Part shown: positions 1 through 7,139 of the stretch, piece by piece
Numbering within the stretch: position 1 is the first letter of the stretch
How the letters are laid out: each line of letters starts with the position of its first letter
Source: Limosilactobacillus kribbianus
Lineage (GTDB): Bacteria > Bacillota > Bacilli > Lactobacillales > Lactobacillaceae
Assembly (NCBI RefSeq): GCF_026413145.1
Contig: NZ_JAOVYZ010000010.1
Coordinates: 1 to 47,524 of the forward strand
Length of the DNA: 47,524 bases
Direction of reading: 5' to 3'
Notes under the pieces: generated by a model
What the model saw: the letters and a program-made list of their open reading frames with translations, nothing else
The model's database searches: none
Told to the model about the DNA's origin: nothing
Program-made: the position numbers and the translations under genes

Positions 1-60
1 CGTCATTTGACGGACATCCTTTCATATAGGTTTGATTCACTTAATATGATACCTGATGTC

Positions 61-77
61 ACGCCGAATGGCGTTTT
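61..77 (+). terminator. Small hairpin with T-run, possible terminator
   Basis: ACGCC and GGCGT pair around a GAAT loop and are followed by TTTTT on the plus strand. It would end a plus-strand transcript entering from outside the window. The stem is short, so this is tentative. A second small hairpin (CCACC/GGTGG) lies at about 88-102. Otherwise bases 1-163 show nothing I can name. Confidence 0.35.
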
Positions 78-163
78 TGCATTTACCACCAATTAGGTGG
101 CTAACTTCATTCTATAATCTACCGAATTAACTTCCTTTTCATTTTTACTATTTAACGAAGAAA

Positions 164-508
164 TTAGATTAGATTAGATAGCCTCAAAATGTCATTTTTA
201 TTAGTATATGAAAATTTAGGATTTGATATCTCGCTCTGTACCTTTTCAAAAAGCACTTCATCTGGCACATAAGTGAACAAGTATTCAACAACTTGATAAT
301 AATTAAGAAATTGCACTAATGGATCATCATGCCAATTACCAGCAGTATAGATATCTAACATATCGTGATTATAAGTCATATGAGGTGACTCCATATGTTC
401 TCCAGTTATACTTTGTATATTATTAGCACTAGTAATTGCACTTAGTGGCTTCTCCGGATTCGTCAAGCTTCTCTTCAAAGTTTCTTCATAAATTGCGTTT
501 TTGATCAC
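164..508 (-). pseudogene. Hypothetical protein remnant, 114 codons
   Basis: I do not recognise this product. It would start at a GTG at 506-508 that lies directly behind the terminator of the HxlR gene. The nearest purine run (AAGGA) is only about 3 bases from the start, so initiation looks poor. The AT-rich composition is unlike the neighbouring genes. The C-terminal part (about residues 60-110, hydrophobic and aromatic, with LNYYQVVEYLF) resembles the helical parts of uncharacterised HEPN-like proteins, but only vaguely. The reading frame ends in a CTAAT tandem. The lack of promoter and ribosome site suggests the 3' remnant of a larger gene, though a real small gene cannot be excluded. Confidence 0.3.
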
Positions 509-521
509 AAATCCTTAAAAA

Positions 522-550
522 AGGCGACCTTTCGCTGAAAAAGGTCGCCT
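522..550 (-). terminator. Rho-independent terminator of the HxlR gene
   Basis: An 11-bp perfect stem (AGGCGACCTTT / AAAGGTCGCCT) with a 7-base loop is followed on the minus strand by a T6 run. It sits 8 bases after the HxlR-family stop codon. Confidence 0.85.
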
Positions 551-558
551 CATTGGAA

Positions 559-960
559 TTACTTAATGTATTCTTGCAGGAACTTGTTGTACTTTACTAG
601 TTCGCTGAGCTTGGCGTTCGACTCCGGTTCGACAATTAAGTTTGAGATCTTATCCTCATCATCGTTCATCTGTTGCTTTCCCCAGATGCTCAAAGACATC
701 ATGATTTGCCGGAAATTGCCACCCTCATCAGTCAGCGAGTAGCAATCCGCCGTGTCCTTAACCGGATTCGCAATCCGCAAGTTTTGCAGTTTCGCTAATT
801 CGACGCGCAGCTGCTCCGTCGTTAGCTTAGGAATCAATTTACCCAGCTCGTCCAACGTCAGCGGCCGAAAGCCTAGCCAAAAGATTAGGGTCGGCTGCCA
901 CTTCGCTTGCAGCACGTTCAGTGCATAATCAATTCCGTTATGAAACTTCTTGTCTGTCAT
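559..960 (-). CDS. HxlR-family winged-helix regulator
   Basis: A 133-residue DNA-binding protein of the HxlR family (MarR-like winged helix, usually a dimer controlling a nearby stress or metabolic gene). The typical opening is visible: a short N-terminus, then YALNVLQAKWQPTLIFWL, which matches the family's conserved GKW..LIL.L helix, followed by LTLDELGKLIPKLTTEQLRVEL as the recognition-helix region and a wing near YSLTDEGG. The ATG at 958-960 is preferred because GGAG lies 9 bases upstream. An in-frame TTG five codons earlier overlaps that ribosome site. Most HxlR proteins have a Cys in the first 15 residues for redox or aldehyde sensing; none is present here. It is a single-gene unit with its own terminator, and the target is unknown. 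Confidence 0.8.
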   Translation of the reverse strand: MTDKKFHNGIDYALNVLQAKWQPTLIFWLGFRPLTLDELGKLIPKLTTEQLRVELAKLQNLRIANPVKDTADCYSLTDEGGNFRQIMMSLSIWGKQQMNDDEDKISNLIVEPESNAKLSELVKYNKFLQEYIK

Positions 961-1033
961 CGTCAACAGCTCCAATCTATTGATGTCGTCCCTGTCACCA
1001 CCCTTATTATTAGACTAATGTTTAGCATTTGTA

Positions 1034-1771
1034 TTAAAGATCTGGCTTTATCAGCCGCTTTAACTTATCAATTGCCTGTTGCTGCTCCTCTTCGCTGCAA
1101 TATTCAAAGCAGGTCTGGCGGAGCAGCTCCATCATCACCGCGTACCTGATGTCGTGACAGTCCTGGCGATACCGCTGACCGTCATGGAAGGTCCGGACCC
1201 CGCGCCGCTCCTCAAGGGCATCATCCCCAAAGTTGTGCTTATCCCAGGTCAGCTTCCCCAGCTGCAAGGACGCAACCCGATCCGCTGCTCGAATTAGCTG
1301 GCTAAAGGTCTGCGCGCTCGTGTCGAAATAAACGGAATAAGCCTGGCCCTCACTGACGAAGGTCGCCAGCTCCATGTCCCGGTGCTTACAATGAAAATGA
1401 TTGTCAAGACAGTCGGCCATGTAATAGGCCACGTGCGTGTTTGTCTTGCCGTGTGTCGGCACCAAGCGGTTGTTGCCGGCAATGTAACCCCGTCCCTTAT
1501 GCTGACCGATCATTCCGTACAGTGCCCGCATGATGTAGTCGTCGACATCATTATCGTTGGCAAACTTAATTAGGGTTTCTTGGAGCGGCCGCCCCAGTAC
1601 TAAGTAGCGGCCGTCGCTCGTCAGGACGAACGTCCGCTGCTGATCGTAGGCTACCAGCAGGATTGTGTTGTCCCACCGGGGCTGAAAGCCGTCTGTTTCC
1701 GCATCGATCTGCACTTCTGTCAGCCGGCTTAGGTCTAAAATTTCTTTACTATGTTTATTCACTTGATTCAC
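1034..1771 (-). CDS. comK: ComK-like competence transcription factor
   Basis: A 245-residue protein that fits the ComK family (the competence master activator of Bacillus, with shorter or variant homologues in lactobacilli). The supporting region is about residues 85-190: GRGYIAGNNRLVPTHGKTN followed by THVAYYMADCL corresponds to the ComK core in which a G-R-x-x-G segment precedes a P-T motif and an aromatic strand. SEGQAYSVYFDTSAQTFSQL matches the Bacillus segment NGKTMELPISYNSFENQ in layout. The start is GTG with a weak upstream ribosome site, implying low translation or another start. It is divergent from a SigX-like sigma factor 210 bases away, which strengthens the competence assignment. 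The call rests on remembered family features; a profile search for PF06338 would settle it. Confidence 0.6.
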   Translation of the reverse strand: MNQVNKHSKEILDLSRLTEVQIDAETDGFQPRWDNTILLVAYDQQRTFVLTSDGRYLVLGRPLQETLIKFANDNDVDDYIMRALYGMIGQHKGRGYIAGNNRLVPTHGKTNTHVAYYMADCLDNHFHCKHRDMELATFVSEGQAYSVYFDTSAQTFSQLIRAADRVASLQLGKLTWDKHNFGDDALEERRGVRTFHDGQRYRQDCHDIRYAVMMELLRQTCFEYCSEEEQQQAIDKLKRLIKPDL

Positions 1772-1941
1772 CAGGTTTCTGGGTCAAATCCCAAAGTATT
1801 ACGTAAACGCCTAAAATAGTAAGCGCTTCCTTAGAATATAGAATACCGAACTATTTCTGCCCCGTCAACGACTATTTTGATCAAATATATAGACAACTAA
1901 TCGTTCGCTAAACTAATTGTTCAGCTGTTAAACTACAAGTA

Positions 1942-1957
1942 CTCAAGGGCCCTTGAG
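1942..1957. promoter_or_regulatory. 16-bp perfect palindrome before sigX
   Basis: CTCAAGGGCCCTTGAG is a perfect palindrome 26 bases upstream of the sigma-factor start codon. Its position suits an operator or an mRNA hairpin controlling the sigma gene. The 203-base comK-sigX gap also holds an AAGCGCTT core at about 1823-1830 that resembles a partial cre site. Confidence 0.4.
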
Positions 1958-1983
1958 AATTTTAGACCGATTGGATGATTCTC

Positions 1984-2553
1984 ATGAATACTATCAAAGC
2001 GACCGAGGGTTTGACCTATCTTTTCTCGAACGATCAGCGAATTCGACTAATTCACGGTGTCCTAAAGGGGCTGGGCGTGGCACCCTCCCGTGATGACTAT
2101 CCCGACCTGGTCCAAGAAGGCTGCCTGATCTTTGCCCAAGTCTATGCCGCCTACCCGCAGCCGGTGACACCGGCAAACGAGCGGCAGCTGATGACCTACG
2201 CCTATCGGCAGATTCGCTGGCGCCTCCTCGACCAGCTGCGGCGGGGACAGCACCGGGTTACCCTTCGCCAATACTCCCTTGACGATGATCTGGCCGGGGG
2301 TAGCCAGCTCGCCGATCCGCAAGCTGGAGCGGCCTTCGTGCAATTGGAACGAAAAGCCTTTTTTGCCGAGTTACGGTCCCAGAGCAGCGGGACGGCGCGC
2401 AAGTATCTAGATCTGGTTCTTTCCGGGCGCTTCCAGAACGACGCCGCCATTGCCCGGCATTGCGGGGTCAGCCCGCAAGCCGTTTACCAGTGGCGCCGGC
2501 AATTGGTAGCGACCGGGCGGCGGATCCGCCGTGCGAACCCGGACATGCTATAA
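1984..2553 (+). CDS. SigX/SigH-like alternative sigma factor
   Basis: A 189-residue sigma-70-family protein of the small two-domain type. A region-2-like segment lies near residues 20-90 (YPDLVQEGCLIFAQVY, then QLMTYAYRQIRWRLLDQL, the expected core-binding and -10-recognition helices). A region-4-like helix-turn-helix lies near residues 150-180 (DAAIARHCGVSPQAVYQWRR). In lactobacilli such ComX/SigH-like factors direct late competence genes. The ATG at 1984 has GGA eight bases upstream; an in-frame ATG at 1975 would overlap that site. It is divergent from the ComK-like gene. The last codons overlap a TGCTATAAT extended -10 for the next gene. It could instead be another ECF-like factor. Confidence 0.65.
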   Translation: MNTIKATEGLTYLFSNDQRIRLIHGVLKGLGVAPSRDDYPDLVQEGCLIFAQVYAAYPQPVTPANERQLMTYAYRQIRWRLLDQLRRGQHRVTLRQYSLDDDLAGGSQLADPQAGAAFVQLERKAFFAELRSQSSGTARKYLDLVLSGRFQNDAAIARHCGVSPQAVYQWRRQLVATGRRIRRANPDML

Positions 2554-2576
2554 TTGATCCATCTGAGGTGAAAGAC

Positions 2577-2816
2577 ATGCATAAAGTTACAATTGATGGG
2601 GACTGGTTCAACGACCGCTACCGAGGGGAAGAACGCGACGACGGCTGTGCTAACGAGCTCAGCCTTTATCACGATCCCGCCACGGACCAGTTAGATATTT
2701 TGCTGACGAATGTTGACTTTGACGGCGTCGGCCACGACAATACCTTTGCTCTAAACCGCGCGGATGCCCAGCAGCTCTGTGATTATTTACAGGATTGGCT
2801 CAAACAGAAGCAATAA
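2577..2816 (+). CDS. Small acidic hypothetical protein
   Basis: A 79-residue product that I do not recognise. It has GAGGTG seven bases before the ATG, and an extended -10 box (TGCTATAAT) overlaps the stop of the sigma gene 24 bases upstream, so it probably has its own short transcript. The protein is acidic, predicted alpha/beta, with a C-terminal helix (NRADAQQLCDYLQDWLKQ) and no membrane segment. An in-frame extension upstream to 2460 is possible but would run inside the sigma-factor gene without a ribosome site. A strong terminator follows immediately. Confidence 0.6.
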   Translation: MHKVTIDGDWFNDRYRGEERDDGCANELSLYHDPATDQLDILLTNVDFDGVGHDNTFALNRADAQQLCDYLQDWLKQKQ

Positions 2817-2867
2817 AAAAGAGGATGAAGGCTCACTACCATGGTAGGAGGTTCTTCATCCTCTTTT
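2817..2867. terminator. Bidirectional terminator between convergent genes
   Basis: 14-bp arms AAAAGAGGATGAAG and CTTCATCCTCTTTT enclose a loop that holds a smaller palindrome. It has A and T runs on both sides, so it serves the small plus-strand gene and the minus-strand HAD gene. Confidence 0.85.
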
Positions 2868-2874
2868 GTCTTCT

Positions 2875-3519
2875 CTACTGTTTATCCTCCCAGACCTTCT
2901 CCAGCATCTGGTAGCGCAGGTCGCCCACCAGACTGACCTGGTAGTCGGCCCCATGCAGCTCCTGGGCATCCCCGACGCCAATCGTCGTCAGCCCGGCTAT
3001 TGCCGCTTGTTGCAAGTCTGCCGCCCCGGTTGCGACGGCAATGCTGCCAGCGGCCGGCACTTCCAGCTGATCCACCAGGGCCGTGTACGGGTTCTCACCC
3101 GTATCAGCTTCCGGTCCCACCAGATCCACGTAGCCGTCCAGCTTCAGCTGCTTGACCAGGTCCGCGGCGTGGCCATCCGTGTCGCGGACTCCCACCTTGA
3201 CGTAGTGGTCATAGAGGCTGATCACCAGTTGTTGGGCATTCGGCAAGAGCTTGGTCTCATCCACCGTCGTCAGTGTTTTTTCGTAGAACTTGTCCTGCTC
3301 GTCCAGGATCTCCTGGCGTTCCGCGGGCGTGGCCATCTGCTTAAAATGGTCTAAGACCGCGTCCAGCACCTGGTCGCGACTTTGGCCCTTCAGCCCCGCC
3401 GCCATTTTGCCCGGCAGGCCCATGCCGTATTCGTACATTGCCAGATCGCGCCAGGCCGCAAATTGCAGCTGGTCAACGTCAACCAGAATATTATTTACGT
3501 TTAAGATTGCACCCTTCAT
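2875..3519 (-). CDS. HAD-fold protein, beta-phosphoglucomutase-like, catalytically degenerate
   Basis: A 214-residue protein with the length and layout of a subclass I HAD phosphatase or beta-phosphoglucomutase, but the catalytic motifs have decayed. Motif I, normally FDLDG, reads LNVNN at residues 6-10, so both catalytic aspartates are Asn. Motif II (normally A-S-A-S) reads GVRDT near residue 112. The motif III K-P region reads GENPYT near 140, and the motif IV E-D-S segment reads ATGAADLQQA near 163. The fold therefore seems kept while phosphoryl transfer should be lost. GGAGG lies 8 bases before the ATG, inside the last codons of the upstream gene, so translation is coupled to the glpK transcript. 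A regulatory or ligand-sensing role is inference. Confidence 0.75.
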   Translation of the reverse strand: MKGAILNVNNILVDVDQLQFAAWRDLAMYEYGMGLPGKMAAGLKGQSRDQVLDAVLDHFKQMATPAERQEILDEQDKFYEKTLTTVDETKLLPNAQQLVISLYDHYVKVGVRDTDGHAADLVKQLKLDGYVDLVGPEADTGENPYTALVDQLEVPAAGSIAVATGAADLQQAAIAGLTTIGVGDAQELHGADYQVSLVGDLRYQMLEKVWEDKQ

Positions 3520-4032
3520 TTATTTTTCCTCCAGGTCCTCATCAATCAGCGCGGTGATCGCGTCCCAGTACTCCATCAGCAGCTGGCCGTCCACCGGCGA
3601 CAATTCCTGTGTGTCCAGCAGTTCCGCCAGCCGCTGCACCTCCATCTTGAGTAAGCGCGGAAAGCTATTCAGCGGAATCACCGTCCGCGGGCCGTGGGCG
3701 TCCAGCGACTCCACGGCATCGAGCGCATCATCCTGAGCCGCATCAAGCGTGTCCAAGAAGATGGTGTGCATCACCGGCACCCCGATTGCGTCCGCCACCA
3801 GAATCTGGTTGCGGGCGTCCATAAAGTGCTGGTGCCAGGTCTGCATCCGCCGCCAGTAGCAAGCATAGAGCTGGCTGCTTTCCGAATCCGCCCAGGTCAC
3901 CCCCGGCCGGTTGAGACGCTGCCACTGATCGAGCATCATCAGGTAGAGCGAGTCCGCCGGGGCCAGCTCGTCTTCGTGGTTGGCGTGGATAAAGTCAGTC
4001 AGGTCGGTAATCATCTGTTGGTTATCTGTCAT
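3520..4032 (-). CDS. Conserved-looking hypothetical protein in glpK operon
   Basis: A 170-residue product that I do not recognise. It is soluble, acidic and mostly helical, rich in Trp, Gln and Leu, with no signal peptide. Its ribosome site (GGAG, 9 bases upstream) consists of the last glycerol kinase codons, and only 4 bases separate it from the glpK stop. Its own stop codon is adjacent to the start of the HAD-like gene. The tight coupling on both sides indicates that the three proteins are made together, so a role linked to glycerol phosphorylation or its regulation is a reasonable but untested inference. Confidence 0.65.
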   Translation of the reverse strand: MTDNQQMITDLTDFIHANHEDELAPADSLYLMMLDQWQRLNRPGVTWADSESSQLYACYWRRMQTWHQHFMDARNQILVADAIGVPVMHTIFLDTLDAAQDDALDAVESLDAHGPRTVIPLNSFPRLLKMEVQRLAELLDTQELSPVDGQLLMEYWDAITALIDEDLEEK

Positions 4033-4036
4033 TTAA

Positions 4037-5605
<1,569 letters not shown>

Positions 5606-5612
5606 TCAAAAT

Positions 5613-5798
5613 TTAGTTATCGCTAACCATCTTACCGCCAACACTGTAGCGATCCTTTTGCATTTCGTTCAGAACAATGTGCACCCGTTCAGCTGGAACA
5701 TTAGCGTTCTTGCAGATGGCAGCCGTAACGTCCTTTACCAGGCCCTTGAGTTGTTCTTCGCTCCGGCCCTCGATCAGGTCGATGTGTACTAATGGCAT
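5613..5798 (-). CDS. 4-oxalocrotonate tautomerase family protein
   Basis: A 61-residue member of the tautomerase superfamily, with the right length for a 4-OT monomer, which normally forms hexamers. The ATG at 5796-5798 has a perfect AGGAGG and yields Pro as residue 2, the catalytic N-terminal proline after Met removal. PLVHIDLIEGRSEEQLKGLV is a classic 4-OT opening. The exact substrate of such proteins in lactic acid bacteria is unknown. It is monocistronic with its own terminator and divergent from the Rpn gene. Confidence 0.9.
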   Translation of the reverse strand: MPLVHIDLIEGRSEEQLKGLVKDVTAAICKNANVPAERVHIVLNEMQKDRYSVGGKMVSDN

Positions 5799-5953
5799 GA
5801 CAATGCCCTCCTTTATTGCTTTCCTTAATTTTACCATAGAAAGGTGCGGGCGGACAGTTCTTCCGGATTTATCTAGCAGAAGGTAAAATTTAAATTCTTG
5901 CATGCATTTGCCGAATTCTTCCGTATTTAAAGGGTAGAAGGAGGAATTTTGCA

Positions 5954-6820
5954 ATGAACAGAATTCAACAAGCCGCCGCCAACTGGCGCAAGGCGGGGCT
6001 CGAAAACGACTTTGTCTTCAGCAAAGTGATGACCGATCCCGCGATCTGCCTGGAGATCATCCAGAGCATTCTGCCGGAGCTGACCATCAAAAGCATCAAG
6101 CCGCCCCGGGCGCAGGAGGAGATCAATCCCAGCAACGATGCCAAGGGTGTTCGTTTCGACGTCTACACCACGGACGATGCCAACAATCACTACGACATCG
6201 AGATGCAGGTGGCCGAAAGCCCGAATCTCTTCAAGCGCGTCCGCTATTACCAGTCGCTGAACGCCTTCGCTTCGTACGAGCGGGGCGAGAACTACAACTA
6301 TGCCCATAATTCCTACGTCATCTTCATCTGCTGCTTCGATCCGATGGGACTGGAGCGGCAGTACTATTCGGTCAATAAGCGCCTCAACCAGGATCCGACC
6401 TTCTTAGTTTGGGACGAGGCCACGGACATCTACCTCAACGTCACCAGCGAGCGCCACGAGGTCCCGGCAAAGCTACAGACTTTTCTCGACCAAATTGCCG
6501 GGCGTTCCAGTGGGCAGGAGGACGCATTTGGGTTAAAATTAAGACAAAAGATCACGGAAGTTAAACACAACAAGAAATGGAGGGCGGATTTTATGCGAAT
6601 GTCATTGATGGAAATGGACCACCAGTATGAGTTAGATCAGGCCGTCAAACAAGATCGGATTCAGCTAGTTAATGGGTTACGCAAACAGGGGCAATCTAAA
6701 GATGAAATTCTCACGTTTCTTACCACCGTAATGAATCTTACCGAAGAACAAGCACAAAACTGTTATCAAGAAGCACGCTCTAATAAATCGTCCTTGAAAG
6801 ATAATCTACTTCACAGATAG
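5954..6820 (+). CDS. Rpn-family PD-(D/E)XK nuclease / putative transposase
   Basis: A 288-residue member of the Rpn (recombination-promoting nuclease, formerly transposase_31-like) group. It has a strong AGGAGG ribosome site and a nuclease core with residues D69 (RFDVYTTD) and E83-x-Q85 (YDIEMQV), followed by FKRVRYYQSL, as in the PD-(D/E)XK fold. Residues 20-50 (NDFVFSKVM...ILPEL) are the family's opening. Full-length Rpn proteins cleave DNA and some act in phage defence. The gene is mosaic: bases up to about 6520 are GC-rich and the remainder AT-rich. The C-terminal module (from residue 214) has its own strong start site and recurs as the next gene. Confidence 0.85.
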   Translation: MNRIQQAAANWRKAGLENDFVFSKVMTDPAICLEIIQSILPELTIKSIKPPRAQEEINPSNDAKGVRFDVYTTDDANNHYDIEMQVAESPNLFKRVRYYQSLNAFASYERGENYNYAHNSYVIFICCFDPMGLERQYYSVNKRLNQDPTFLVWDEATDIYLNVTSERHEVPAKLQTFLDQIAGRSSGQEDAFGLKLRQKITEVKHNKKWRADFMRMSLMEMDHQYELDQAVKQDRIQLVNGLRKQGQSKDEILTFLTTVMNLTEEQAQNCYQEARSNKSSLKDNLLHR

Positions 6821-6892
6821 CAAGAAATGGAGGGCGGATTTTATGCGGATGTCATTGATGGAAATGGATCATCAGTATGAACTGGATCAGGC
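6571..6892 (+). repeat. Direct repeat: ribosome site and start of the Rpn C-terminal module
   Basis: Bases 6571-6597 recur exactly at 6821-6847 (27 bases, containing GGAGGG and ATG). Similarity continues with few changes through about 6642/6892 and as protein similarity to the end of both genes. The spacing is 250 bases, which is one tandem duplication of the C-terminal module. Confidence 0.9.
6593..6820 (+). CDS. Predicted intragenic RpnS-type small protein
   Basis: This is an in-frame internal start inside the nuclease gene. GGAGGG at 6579-6584 lies 8 bases before ATG 6593, as good a ribosome site as any in the window, although it is buried in coding sequence. The product would be 75 residues: a charged helix (MRMSLMEMDHQYELDQA) followed by a small helical hairpin (SKDEILTFLTTVMNLTEEQAQ). 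In enteric Rpn genes, separately translated C-terminal products dimerise with the full-length nuclease and restrain it. The same role is inferred here and is untested in lactobacilli as far as I know. Exact duplication of this ribosome site and start in the next gene supports real use. Confidence 0.6.
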   Translation: MRMSLMEMDHQYELDQAVKQDRIQLVNGLRKQGQSKDEILTFLTTVMNLTEEQAQNCYQEARSNKSSLKDNLLHR

Positions 6893-7064
6893 AGAGATCA
6901 AGGGACGGAACCAAGGGATTGAAAATGATCGACTCAGCTTAATTAACGGCCTTATCAAGCAGGGCCAATCTAAAAATGAAATCATTCATTTCCTAACAAC
7001 CGTGCTAAGCCTTTCTGATGAACAAGCACGCGCCTACTATCATAAGGCAACAACAAAAGCCTAG
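6843..7064 (+). CDS. Stand-alone Rpn C-terminal module (duplicated small partner)
   Basis: A 73-residue protein. Its first 17 residues are identical to the internal module of the nuclease gene, and its later part is a diverged version (GLIKQGQSKNEIIHFLTTVLSLSDEQA). It keeps an extra segment, IKGRNQGIEN, typical of Rpn C-termini, which the long protein lacks, so the two copies differ in linker length. GGAGGG lies 8 bases upstream of its ATG, and only 22 bases separate it from the nuclease stop, so both share a transcript. It has no nuclease domain. The likely role is binding and restraining the nuclease or its own paralogue. Confidence 0.75.
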   Translation: MRMSLMEMDHQYELDQAEIKGRNQGIENDRLSLINGLIKQGQSKNEIIHFLTTVLSLSDEQARAYYHKATTKA

Positions 7065-7086
7065 CCACCGTCATTTTACCGACCAA

Positions 7087-7121
7087 AAAAGCCTTCGCAA
7101 GTCAAAATTGCGAAGGCTTTT
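7087..7121. terminator. Bidirectional terminator
   Basis: 14-bp arms AAAAGCCTTCGCAA / TTGCGAAGGCTTTT with a 7-base loop serve both the Rpn unit and the convergent antiporter gene. Confidence 0.9.
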
Positions 7122-7139
7122 CTTCTATTATAATAGGCA

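Noticed and set aside
1034-1573. Several plus-strand and minus-strand frames of 60-80 codons across the ComK-like gene
   Set aside because: They overlap a longer gene in the opposite or shifted frame, lack ribosome sites, and have unusual composition; they are shadows.
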